DNA from: CAUZIZ01 sp965218775
GTDB lineage: Bacteria > Acidobacteriota > UBA6911 > RPQK01 > JAJDTT01
Assembly (NCBI GenBank): GCA_965218775.1
Contig: CBDCLS010000006.1
Location: 1,984,001 to 2,048,000, forward strand
Length of the DNA stretch: 64,000 bases
Reading direction: 5' to 3'
In this document: in pieces, positions 8,345 through 16,396 of the stretch
How the letters are laid out: every line of letters begins with the position of its first letter
Numbering within the stretch: position 1 is the stretch's first letter
Made by a program: the position numbers and the translations under genes
Notes under the pieces: model-generated
The model's input: the letters and a program-made list of their open reading frames with translations, nothing else
Told to the model about the DNA's origin: nothing
Database searches by the model: none

Positions 8345-9343
8345 ATGAAGACAGGGTCCGACAGGGTGCTTACTCCCAAGGATGTGTTTCGCCTGGTCGA
8401 GTCGGACCTGGAGGAAGTCGAGCGTCGATTGAAAAGCGAGGCTCAGTCTGCCCTCTCTCTGGTCAACGACATCAATCGCTACCTTCACGACAGTGGAGGT
8501 AAGCGCCTACGACCCGCGGTCCTGCTCCTGACCTCCAAGCTTTGTGGCCTGACGGGCGATCCGGTGATCGTGCTGAGCGCGGTTGTGGAGCTGATTCATG
8601 TGGCGACTCTGGTCCACGACGACATCATTGACAATTCCCAAGTCCGCCGCGGTCAGCCCTCCGTAAACGCCAAGTGGGGAAGTGAGATCACCGTCCTGAT
8701 GGGTGATTGGCTCTACATGACGTCTTTTCACGTTGCTCTCCAGCAGCGAGACTTCCGGATTCTCGATGTTCTCATCTCCATTACTCGTCAAATGGTGGAG
8801 GGAGAACTGCTGCAGCTGGAATACAACGGTCGGCTCGACCTCACCGAGGAAGAACAGTTGGAGATCTGCCTTCGCAAGACGGCCTGCCTCTTTTCCGGCT
8901 GTGGCCGCATGTCCGCGGTTCTGGCAAGACTCGACCCAGAAAAAGAGGAGCAACTCAGTCGCTATGGTAGATCGCTGGGCATGGCTTTTCAGCTGGCTGA
9001 CGACTTACTTGACTATACCGGCCAGGCGACGGTTCTGGGTAAGCCTGTCTTGAAGGATCTGGAGGAAGGGAAGGTGACCCTGCCAGTCATTTTCTTGATG
9101 CAGCAGGCCAAGTCCTCGGAGAAGGATTTTGTCCGAGGGGTTGTGGAGAGTCAGGACTTCAGCAAGCAGAACAAGCGCGAGATCTTGCGCCTTATCAATG
9201 CCTATGACACGGTTGGCAAGGTGAGGGGAATTGCGGAGAAGTATGCGAGAGAGGCCCAGCAAAGCCTTGTCGATTTCCCCGATTCGATCTATCGCGAGGC
9301 CCTTCTGAGCGTCCCCGAAATGGTGATCAACCGCCGGAAATAG
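8345..9343 (+). CDS. Long-chain trans-polyprenyl diphosphate synthase
   Basis: 332 residues from ATG 8345; an upstream frame extension overlaps tatD and is rejected. All-alpha prenyltransferase that elongates allylic diphosphates with isopentenyl diphosphate, most likely for the quinone side chain (IspB/HepT-like). The first Asp-rich motif DDIID starts near residue 92, after GGKRLRPAVLLL; the second, DDLLD, near residue 219 in FQLADDLLDYTG. Exact chain length cannot be read from sequence; length and overall look fit octaprenyl/heptaprenyl synthases better than FPP synthases. It has its own promoter, and only a 46-base gap separates it from the convergent PBP gene. Confidence 0.9.
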   Translation: MKTGSDRVLTPKDVFRLVESDLEEVERRLKSEAQSALSLVNDINRYLHDSGGKRLRPAVLLLTSKLCGLTGDPVIVLSAVVELIHVATLVHDDIIDNSQVRRGQPSVNAKWGSEITVLMGDWLYMTSFHVALQQRDFRILDVLISITRQMVEGELLQLEYNGRLDLTEEEQLEICLRKTACLFSGCGRMSAVLARLDPEKEEQLSRYGRSLGMAFQLADDLLDYTGQATVLGKPVLKDLEEGKVTLPVIFLMQQAKSSEKDFVRGVVESQDFSKQNKREILRLINAYDTVGKVRGIAEKYAREAQQSLVDFPDSIYREALLSVPEMVINRRK

Positions 9344-9359
9344 TCAGCACGATTGCTGA

Positions 9360-9382
9360 GCAGACGAATCCCTTTCGTCCGC
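9360..9382. terminator. Possible bidirectional stem-loop between convergent genes
   Basis: GCAGACGAA pairs with TTCGTCCGC (8 of 9 pairs) around a TCCCT loop, between the ends of the convergent prenyl synthase and PBP1A genes. No T-run follows on either strand, so termination is only suggested by position. Confidence 0.35.
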
Positions 9383-9389
9383 TCCCAGC

Positions 9390-11720
9390 TTACGGCTCAG
9401 TTTCCTCGTCCTTCGTCTCTTCTACTGTTCCGGGCGGAGGGGGTATGTCCTCGATCGAGATCAGATTCTTTGGAGTTCGCTCTGACGGCTCCTGTGGAGA
9501 TGAGTCGCCTGCAGAAATCTCCTCGCCCACAGAGTCCGGGCCGGGATCTAGAGGGGTTGCTCCGGTCCGTGTGAAGTTCTGGGGAGGCGAGTCCCCGAGG
9601 GCGCCCTCCATGAACTGCATCCAGATGGGGAGAGCAAGGTTGCTGCCGTAGACCTTCTTCCCCAGCGACTTCTTCTCATCGTAACCAACCCACACGCCAG
9701 CGGTGGTCTTGGGAGTGAAGCCAATGAACCAACTGTCGGTCGAATCGTTGGTCGTTCCCGTCTTTCCACCTATGGGACGTTTGAGGGCGCGAGCGCGAGC
9801 GGCTGTCCCGCGCTGAACCACACCTCGTAACAAGCCGACCATCTTTTCGGCGGTTTCCGGGGAGATCACTTCGTGTATTTTCGGATTTTCCCGCTCCAGT
9901 AAGATTCCATTGGAGTCCTCGATCCTGTCAATGAAATAAGGGGTTACCCTCACCCCGTTGTTCGGAAAGACGGTGAATGCTGATGCCATCTCGGCCAAAG
10001 TAACTTCAGCTGCACCCAGTGCCAGAGAGAGAAACGCGGGCAAGTCTCTTTGGATCCCAAACTGGTGAGCTGCTTCGACCAAGGCGTCGACGCCCAAAGC
10101 GTTTGCCAATCGGACCGTGGGGACATTGCGCGATTCAGCCAGGGCCTGACGGATTGGAATCAATCCCTTGTACTCTTGATCATGGTTCTCCGGGGCGTAG
10201 GGACGGCCCAGTCCGTCCACCAGGTCCACCGGTGCGTCCAGTACGGTGTCCTCGGGGGAATACCCAGCTTCAACGGCGGCGACGTAGGTGAAAATCTTGA
10301 ACACGGATCCGGGCTGGCGTTCGGCCTGCATGGCTCGGTTGAACTTGCTGGCCTGGAAGTCGAAGCCGCCTACCATTGCCCTGATGGCTCCGGTCTGGTT
10401 CTCAACGGCTAACACAGCTCCCTGAACTTCAGGGATGCGGTCCAGAGTGGCCTCAATTGTGCGATTGGACCGGTCGATGCTCTGGAGCGTGAAAACAGCA
10501 AGGTCTCCCGGTTTCAATGCCTGATCGACCTTCTTTTTCTTGGTCCAGACGATGTCGGTGGGATGGATCAGCGCGGTGTAGCTTCCCATCTGCACCCGCG
10601 CTTCCGTGGGGCTGGATTCGAGGACCAGTCCGTGTACCATCTGACCCTCAAAGAAGAGCCGTTTCCAGTCGGGATGGACGTAGGTCTGCAGATCTTTCTC
10701 CTGATCGAGGATGTTTTCCTCGGGGCCTTGCCATCGGCGCCGCTTCTTGTCGAATTCCTTCAAACCCTGCTGCAGTGCCTGTTGGGCACTCACCTGTTGT
10801 TCGTAGTCGAGTGTGGTGTAGACCCTCAATCCTCCCTTGTAGATTCTATCGGTCGTGTACCTTTCCTCCAGATATTGCCGAACCCATTCCACAAAGTAGG
10901 GTGCGGGGCTCTGGGCATCGCTACCGGTATTGAGTTGCAATGGCTCCTGCAAGCTATCGCGGTAGGTCTCGGCGCTGATGAAGCCCTCGTCGTAGGCCCG
11001 CCTCAGGACCAGATTACGCCTCCCCATGGCTTGCTCTGGGTGGTTGATTGGAGAGTTGCGTACGGGGGATCTGATCAGGCCTGCAAGTACGCCTGCCTCG
11101 CCGTAGCTCAATTCACTGAGCGATTTCTGGAAGTAGAAATTAGCTGCTGTGGCCACGCCATAGCGGTTGTGACCCATATAGATCTGGTTGCAGTAAAAAG
11201 TGAAGATTTCTTCCTTGGAGTAGGTTCTTTCGATCTGAATAGCGAACAACATGTCCTTGATCTTGCGCTCGAAGGTCTTCTCGGTACTCGTGAAGCGCAG
11301 CTTGCTCAGCTGCATGGTCAGGGTGGAGGCCCCCTTCCTCTCCCCGTACACAACGTCCTTGACGATGGTGATGATCAAGCGGATCAAGTCGATGCCGGGG
11401 TGCTCGAAGAAATTGGCGTCTTCGATGGCTAGAATGCTGTGCTTGACGACGACGGGAATCTCTTCATAGGTGACCAGGCGCCGCTTCTCCAGGGCGAACT
11501 GACCCAGCACCCGGCCATCGGACGCGTAAACATAGGAAACGATACTGGGCCGGGATCTTTGCAGGTCCTCGACCTCAGGCAAATCAATTCCGTATGCCAG
11601 GACCAAGCCCGTAAGGGTTCCCGCGAAGGCGGCCCCCAGAGCCAGGAGTGCAAAAGTCAGCCAAAAAAAGTAGCGCGGTCTCGGCTTCTTCTGCTCACGG
11701 CTTTTTACCGCGACTCCCAT
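9390..11720 (-). CDS. Class A penicillin-binding protein 1A
   Basis: 776 residues. Bifunctional peptidoglycan glycosyltransferase/transpeptidase anchored by one N-terminal membrane span (about 19-43). The GT51 domain shows the catalytic-Glu motif AIEDANFFEHPGID near residue 100 and KGASTLTMQLSK. The transpeptidase has the nucleophile motif SVFK near residue 470, SRN and KTGTTN near 653. The stretch between carries an OB-like insert typical of PBP1A. The C-terminal tail after about 710 is Pro/Glu/Thr-rich and acidic, without a recognised domain. Convergent with the prenyl synthase; a repeat module precedes its start, so its promoter probably lies in or beyond that repeat. Confidence 0.95.
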   Translation of the reverse strand: MGVAVKSREQKKPRPRYFFWLTFALLALGAAFAGTLTGLVLAYGIDLPEVEDLQRSRPSIVSYVYASDGRVLGQFALEKRRLVTYEEIPVVVKHSILAIEDANFFEHPGIDLIRLIITIVKDVVYGERKGASTLTMQLSKLRFTSTEKTFERKIKDMLFAIQIERTYSKEEIFTFYCNQIYMGHNRYGVATAANFYFQKSLSELSYGEAGVLAGLIRSPVRNSPINHPEQAMGRRNLVLRRAYDEGFISAETYRDSLQEPLQLNTGSDAQSPAPYFVEWVRQYLEERYTTDRIYKGGLRVYTTLDYEQQVSAQQALQQGLKEFDKKRRRWQGPEENILDQEKDLQTYVHPDWKRLFFEGQMVHGLVLESSPTEARVQMGSYTALIHPTDIVWTKKKKVDQALKPGDLAVFTLQSIDRSNRTIEATLDRIPEVQGAVLAVENQTGAIRAMVGGFDFQASKFNRAMQAERQPGSVFKIFTYVAAVEAGYSPEDTVLDAPVDLVDGLGRPYAPENHDQEYKGLIPIRQALAESRNVPTVRLANALGVDALVEAAHQFGIQRDLPAFLSLALGAAEVTLAEMASAFTVFPNNGVRVTPYFIDRIEDSNGILLERENPKIHEVISPETAEKMVGLLRGVVQRGTAARARALKRPIGGKTGTTNDSTDSWFIGFTPKTTAGVWVGYDEKKSLGKKVYGSNLALPIWMQFMEGALGDSPPQNFTRTGATPLDPGPDSVGEEISAGDSSPQEPSERTPKNLISIEDIPPPPGTVEETKDEETEP

Positions 11721-11744
11721 CTGTTCCCCATTCTACACCGACCT

Positions 11745-11870
11745 GAAATTCGGACGTGGCTTCGGTCTCCAGGCCGGAGTATTCTTCCGTCGGGCCGTCG
11801 GCTCGACGCACGGCGACCTCGAGACCGCCACCACACCCGGTCTCCTGAAGTTTCCGGCTGAATGATCCAG
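11745..11870 (-). repeat. Palindromic module of the dispersed repeat, copy 1 (reverse)
   Basis: Read on the minus strand this resembles the modules at 35728-35868 and 46262-46407: GTGGTGGCGGTCTCGAGG, a GCCGTGCGTCGAGCC segment, AGAATACTCCGGCCTGGAGA and CGAAGCCACG. The outer parts are self-complementary (TCCAGGCC-like arms), so it can fold into a hairpin. It is followed by the GAATGATCCAGCG segment also seen at 16327 and 58480. Confidence 0.65.
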
Positions 11871-11889
11871 CGCCCTACAGTGAGGCTTG

Positions 11890-12357
11890 CTACTCGCTAT
11901 CGTGTATTGTTTTGAGTCCGAGAATCTCGTAGTTCTTCGACCCTCGCGGAGTGCGAATTTCAACCTCGTCGCCTTGCTGGCGGCTCATGAGACTCTTTCC
12001 AATTGGAGAGCTGGTCGAGATGAGACCCGACTTCACGTCTGCCTCCTCGCTGGTCACCAGTCGATAGGTGATTTCTTCTTCACTGTCCAGGTCGAAGAGG
12101 ACGACTGTTGACCCATAGGACACTCGGTCAGTCGGGATCTTCGTCAAATCGATCATGGAGAGCGCCGACAGGCGTTGCTGTAGGAGGCCAAGCTGCGCCT
12201 GAACATACGACTGCCGCTCCTTGGCGGTCTGGTATTCCGCATTTTCGCGCAGGTCCCCATGTTCCATGGCGGTCTTGAGTGCCTTGGGCAGTTCATCCCT
12301 CAGCTCACGCTCCAACTTCCGGATCTCGTCCTGTAGTTTCTTCTTGGCTTCCTTCAA
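11890..12357 (-). CDS. greA: Transcription elongation factor GreA
   Basis: 155 residues. Secondary-channel factor that stimulates transcript cleavage by backtracked RNA polymerase. The N-terminal coiled coil has the family motif HGDLRENAEY (residues 34-43), whose acidic tip residues are required for cleavage; the C-terminal FKBP-like domain shows SPIGKSLM and GDEVEI. Full length. An extended -10 promoter lies 70 bases upstream. Confidence 0.95.
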   Translation of the reverse strand: MKEAKKKLQDEIRKLERELRDELPKALKTAMEHGDLRENAEYQTAKERQSYVQAQLGLLQQRLSALSMIDLTKIPTDRVSYGSTVVLFDLDSEEEITYRLVTSEEADVKSGLISTSSPIGKSLMSRQQGDEVEIRTPRGSKNYEILGLKTIHDSE

Positions 12358-12429
12358 GAGTCTGCAGCCTCACTTCCAAGTTCAAGCAAAGGAACCCTCG
12401 TCCCTTTCCGGACAACTCCAGAAGTCACC

Positions 12430-12438
12430 ATTATAGCA
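12430..12438 (-). promoter_or_regulatory. Extended -10 promoter for greA
   Basis: On the minus strand the sequence is TGCTATAAT, a perfect extended -10 element. No good -35 is present at normal spacing, as expected for extended -10 promoters. The start point would be near 12423, leaving a leader of about 66 bases. Confidence 0.5.
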
Positions 12439-12503
12439 GCGATGCTTTGTGTGACCGCGTGGCCCGAAGAGCAGGAAGAGGGGTGTTTGTTCGATAAGAC
12501 GGT

Positions 12504-14159
12504 CTAACCGACTCGTTCGTCAGCTGTCACGCTGAAGGTCTCCTGACAGGAGGTGGCCTGGCCCGAGACCGTGTCAGTTATCTCTACGGCAAGCCGGTAG
12601 TCCCCGTCGGCCAGACCACTCAGAGAAAGTGTTTTGATGATGACCAGGCGCTTGGGCGAAAAGAACTGGACCGATTTTCCGGTCTCATCTCTGACCTCTT
12701 TGAGCACCTCACCCTCCAGGGTCGAGATCCGGTAAAGCAGGTTCAGAGCCGGTTCCATCCTGGCCTGGTCGATGGCTACGTTGTAGAGCTGGAAGTAAAC
12801 TCCGATTCTCTCGTAGTTCGGGAACCTCCTCTTCACACTGGGTATCACCTTGGCATCTCCGATGACGAACTGTTCCAGTTCATCGGAGGAAGGGTCGACC
12901 TTCCAGATATGGCTGGCGAGTATCAGCGAGCTCGGATACAAGCGGTTTTCCAGATGTCGAGGAACGGAAAGGCGCCCTTGGAAGGTTCCAAGTCGGCCGC
13001 TGTTCACGTCCTTCAAAACCAGGTTGAGCTTGTAGGTGCCCGCTTTCAAAAGGAACAGCTTCTGGTACACAGACCTGCGCACCGCGGCTTCGGCGAAGTC
13101 GGCTTGGGAATAGTCCTTGTTCAGCGTGTCTTCGAACTCCGCAACCAACCCACCGGTCAGACCTGTGACCGCCCCATAGACATTTACGGCTGCGTGCATG
13201 ATGTCGGAGCGCTCTTGAAAGCTGAGATCGGAATGACTGATTTCAATCGTGACGGGAGTCAGGAAAGTGCTGTTTTCGAGGTGAAGAAAGTCCTGGCGTA
13301 TCTGAAAAGGAAGGTCCCGATAGCTTAGGTTGGTGGTGACCATTCCCCGGAGGTCGGTAAACTTGATTTCCGGGGGACGTTGGAGATTGAAGAATTGCTC
13401 CATACGGGCAAAGGGCAGATCCTTGGAACGCATACCGCTTTTGGATAACCACTCCAAACTATTGGAGTGTCCCGGGCTGAAGTAGGGACGGTCCCCCTTG
13501 TGACTCAGGCCCAGGTTCTCGAGCAGGGTGGCTCCCAACCTGGGAGTATTCATCAGGGCGTCTTTCTCATCAGTCCTCAAGGCCATCCGATACTCGCCGC
13601 TCATTGATTGGTCCACGAACTCTATTTCCAGATCGCTCCCAATGCCGTCCAAATGGCGATAGCGCCAGATCTCGAAAGGGAAGGCCCAGGTGGATCCAGA
13701 ACCTTCGTTGCGGGGACGCATGTAGGTGCCTCCGTGGGGATGGGATTCTTTCGCGTCGGGTGGGCCAAATTTGATGTAGGTCCTGCCTCGGTCTGTTTTC
13801 CAGCCGGGGAAGCCCCCGTAGCGAAAGCGCTCGTTAGCGAAGGCAATCCTGCGGTAGTGTTCCTCCTTGAATTCGTTGTGTGTCGTCCCAGGGTTAGTGT
13901 CCCGGCGAAGCCAGAACTGTTCGATGAATCGCTCCTTTTCCTCCGGCGCATTCAGATGTCCAAAGACGCTTCGCTCTTCCGGGCTGATGATGAGGGTGAC
14001 GTCTTCTGCCAGCCACTTCTCGAAGTAGTCCTGACGCTCCTCTTTTTGGACACCTCTTTCTTGGGACGACAGCGCGACGGGAAGAAAAAGGAGTAATAGC
14101 AGAGCGGGCTGGAGCCGAAGTACCCCTGCCCAGGAGCGAAGTGGCAATCTACGTTGCAT
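12504..14159 (-). CDS. Secreted GWxTD-domain protein
   Basis: 551 residues with an N-terminal signal peptide (hydrophobic LLLLLFLPVALSS, cleavage near residue 31-33). The defining GWKTD motif is at residues 119-123 followed by RGRTYIKFGPPD, preceded by FIEQFWLRRDTNPGT, which is the typical arrangement of the GWxTD domain. The rest is beta-rich with no recognised enzyme signature. Such proteins are frequent in Acidobacteriota and related phyla, often in multiple copies; their function is unknown. It has a clear promoter with a very short leader (about 9 bases, containing AGGA) and is divergent from the sulfatase-like gene. Confidence 0.85.
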   Translation of the reverse strand: MQRRLPLRSWAGVLRLQPALLLLLFLPVALSSQERGVQKEERQDYFEKWLAEDVTLIISPEERSVFGHLNAPEEKERFIEQFWLRRDTNPGTTHNEFKEEHYRRIAFANERFRYGGFPGWKTDRGRTYIKFGPPDAKESHPHGGTYMRPRNEGSGSTWAFPFEIWRYRHLDGIGSDLEIEFVDQSMSGEYRMALRTDEKDALMNTPRLGATLLENLGLSHKGDRPYFSPGHSNSLEWLSKSGMRSKDLPFARMEQFFNLQRPPEIKFTDLRGMVTTNLSYRDLPFQIRQDFLHLENSTFLTPVTIEISHSDLSFQERSDIMHAAVNVYGAVTGLTGGLVAEFEDTLNKDYSQADFAEAAVRRSVYQKLFLLKAGTYKLNLVLKDVNSGRLGTFQGRLSVPRHLENRLYPSSLILASHIWKVDPSSDELEQFVIGDAKVIPSVKRRFPNYERIGVYFQLYNVAIDQARMEPALNLLYRISTLEGEVLKEVRDETGKSVQFFSPKRLVIIKTLSLSGLADGDYRLAVEITDTVSGQATSCQETFSVTADERVG

Positions 14160-14174
14160 GAATTCCTGTTAGTT

Positions 14175-14203
14175 ATTCTAAAAACACGCTTTACTTCAGT
14201 CAA
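14175..14203 (-). promoter_or_regulatory. Sigma-70-type promoter of the GWxTD gene, framed by an inverted repeat
   Basis: TTGACT (14203-14198), 17-base spacer, TAGAAT (14180-14175) on the minus strand; predicted start near 14168. A perfect 8-base inverted repeat, CGCTTTAC (14187-14194) and GTAAAGCG (14213-14220), brackets the -35 element and could be an operator. Confidence 0.6.
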
Positions 14204-14247
14204 GGATTCCCCGTAAAGCGCCTTCCGAGTCTCAGAAGGGTGTTAAA

Positions 14248-16305
14248 GTGTTGCGCATGAAGTCCGGCGAACTGAGGGCCCAAAAACGGACGTCAGGTTT
14301 CCCTGGGAGCGCCGGGTTGGTTGGCCTGGGCCTCATGCTGGTGGGTCTTTGGGCAATGGAAACCGGGGGATCGATGCCTGCCGGTGTGGTTCCCACACTG
14401 GAGTCCAGGTCTCCAGATCAGATCAACGTCCTTTTGATTGGCGTCGATACCCTGAGGGCCGACCATGTCGAGTGCTATGGGTACAAGGAGGTCCGAACGC
14501 CTCACATAAATCGTTTGGCGGAAGATGGAGTTCTTTTTCGAAACGCTGTCGTGCAAGTGCCTCTCACCTTGCCCTCCTTCTGCTCTATCATGACCGGTAC
14601 CTATCCCATGTATCACGGGGTCAGGGATTTCTCCTACGGATCCTTGCGCCAGGATAAGGTCACCCTGGCCGAGCTGCTCAAGGGACGTGGCTATGCTACG
14701 GGTGCTTTTATCGGTGCATTCGTCCTGGATGCCCGTTTCGGACTGGATCAGGGATTTGACCATTACGACGGGCGATTCAACCTGAAGAAGTATGAAGGCG
14801 TCGATCCCGGGACCATCCAGAGGCGGGGTGACGAGGTGGCGAGACGAGCAATCGAATGGATTGGGCATAACCGAGATCACCGATTCTTCGCCTGGATTCA
14901 TCTCTACGATCCCCATCATCCCTACACTCCGCCGGAACCGTATCGTTCGGATTATGCCGATCCCTATACAGCAGAGATTGCATACACCGACTCTCTGGTG
15001 GGTCGCATCCTCGCCTTTCTCGATGAGAGCGACCTCTACGACAACACCTTGATCGTCTTCACGTCCGACCACGGGGAAAGTCTCGGGGAGCATCAAGAAC
15101 AGAATCACGGCTTCTTTATCTACGACACGACTCTGAAGGTTCCCTTGTTGATAAAGTTGCCCAAGACTCAAGGGAAAGCGCAGGTCGTGGAAACCCAGGT
15201 CAGGAGTATCGATATCCTTCCTACCGTTTTGCAGTACCTGCGCGTCGACACACCGAAGCAGGTCCAGGGTGTTGGCCTGCGCGGATTGATCGAAGGAAAG
15301 CCATTGCGCACGGCAAGACTGGAGGCGTTCAGCGAGAGTTACTATCCTCGATCCTCATTCGGATGGAGTCCTCTGCGGAGCCTGCGAACACAGAAGTACA
15401 AATACATCCTGGCTCCGCAACCCGAACTCTACAATCTGGAGGAGGACCCTGACGAACGATCGAATGTTGCTTCGAAACAGCCCTCCCTGGCGAATCGCTT
15501 CAAACAGAACCTACTTCGCATGGAGCAGCGATATGGCCGTCCCAGCGTACAGAAGAAGAGCAGCCAACTGGATCCCCGCGTCGCTGAGTCTCTGAGGTCT
15601 CTTGGATACGTTGCCCTGTCTGAGGGTGTGTCTCAACTCGCGGGAGGGGACGGGAGCTTACCTGATCCGAAGGACAAGGTTGCGCTTTTCAACCTGTACC
15701 TGCAGGCGCAGGACGCTTCTCAGATGGGAAAAACAGCGACTGCCATTTCCCTACTCGAGAAGTTGCTCGACCGCGATCCCAATATCCAGATTGCATTGCA
15801 CACCCTGACCAACCGCTATCTGCAAAGAAGGGATTATCAGAAGGCCTTGAATCGATGTCTGAGCGTTCTAGAGAAGTTTCCTGATTCCGAGGCCGCTGCT
15901 TACAATCTGGGACGAGTCTATAGCAAACTGAACCGGCCGGATGAGGCTATTTCTTCCTATCTTCGTGCGATTTCCCTCAACGGAAACCGGGCGGCATCCC
16001 ATCACAATCTCGGGATTGCCTACCTGAATCGCCAGGACTCCCAGGCAGCCATTGAGGAGCTGCGACGAGCAACTGAGCTGGAGCCGAGTCTCACTGATGC
16101 CTACGTCAACCTCGGGCTCGCCTATTTCATGGGCGGTGCCGCGCCTCTGGCCGTGGAACAGCTCCAGAAGGCGCTCCAGATGGAACCAGAACATGCTAGA
16201 GCCCACCGGTATCTGGGAAATATCTACCTGCGAACCGGGCGCCAGCAAGAAGGAGAGGCAGAGCTCCAGCGGGCAAGAGAACTGAAAGCGGCTCAAAAGC
16301 GATAG
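14248..16305 (+). CDS. Secreted sulfatase-like hydrolase fused to TPRs
   Basis: 685 residues from GTG 14248, chosen because an AGAAGGG ribosome binding site ends 7 bases upstream; ATG 14257 is the alternative. A hydrophobic segment at about 19-38 is a signal peptide or anchor. Residues about 58-440 form an alkaline-phosphatase-superfamily/sulfatase domain: metal Asp in IGVDTLRADH (D67) and FTSDHGESLGEH further on. The nucleophile site reads PLTLPSFCSIMTG, with Thr107 where formylglycine sulfatases have Cys or Ser of CxPxR, so it is probably not a formylglycine enzyme. From about 460 onward at least four TPR units follow (GNRAASHHNLGIAYLN-like). Substrate unknown; phospho- or sulfo-group transfer on an envelope glycan is plausible. 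Confidence 0.85.
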   Translation: MLRMKSGELRAQKRTSGFPGSAGLVGLGLMLVGLWAMETGGSMPAGVVPTLESRSPDQINVLLIGVDTLRADHVECYGYKEVRTPHINRLAEDGVLFRNAVVQVPLTLPSFCSIMTGTYPMYHGVRDFSYGSLRQDKVTLAELLKGRGYATGAFIGAFVLDARFGLDQGFDHYDGRFNLKKYEGVDPGTIQRRGDEVARRAIEWIGHNRDHRFFAWIHLYDPHHPYTPPEPYRSDYADPYTAEIAYTDSLVGRILAFLDESDLYDNTLIVFTSDHGESLGEHQEQNHGFFIYDTTLKVPLLIKLPKTQGKAQVVETQVRSIDILPTVLQYLRVDTPKQVQGVGLRGLIEGKPLRTARLEAFSESYYPRSSFGWSPLRSLRTQKYKYILAPQPELYNLEEDPDERSNVASKQPSLANRFKQNLLRMEQRYGRPSVQKKSSQLDPRVAESLRSLGYVALSEGVSQLAGGDGSLPDPKDKVALFNLYLQAQDASQMGKTATAISLLEKLLDRDPNIQIALHTLTNRYLQRRDYQKALNRCLSVLEKFPDSEAAAYNLGRVYSKLNRPDEAISSYLRAISLNGNRAASHHNLGIAYLNRQDSQAAIEELRRATELEPSLTDAYVNLGLAYFMGGAAPLAVEQLQKALQMEPEHARAHRYLGNIYLRTGRQQEGEAELQRARELKAAQKR

Positions 16306-16363
16306 AGCAAACCAACAACTGGCGCTGGATCATTCGGCGAGGCAACTTTCGAGGGGAGACTTC

Positions 16364-16380
16364 CTACACCTTCGGTGTAG
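16364..16380. terminator. UUCG-tetraloop hairpin between convergent genes
   Basis: CTACACC-TTC-GGTGTAG is a perfect 7-base stem closing a C(TTCG)G tetraloop, located between the ends of the convergent sulfatase-like and receptor genes. No T-run follows, so terminator function is an inference from position and stability. The adjacent GGATCATTC (16327-16335) belongs to the dispersed repeat. Confidence 0.4.
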
Positions 16381-16396
16381 ACAAGAACTGAAAGAG

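Noticed and set aside
10563..11432. 289-codon open frame opposite the PBP1A gene
   Set aside because: Antisense shadow of a strongly conserved gene; codon pattern follows the PBP frame.
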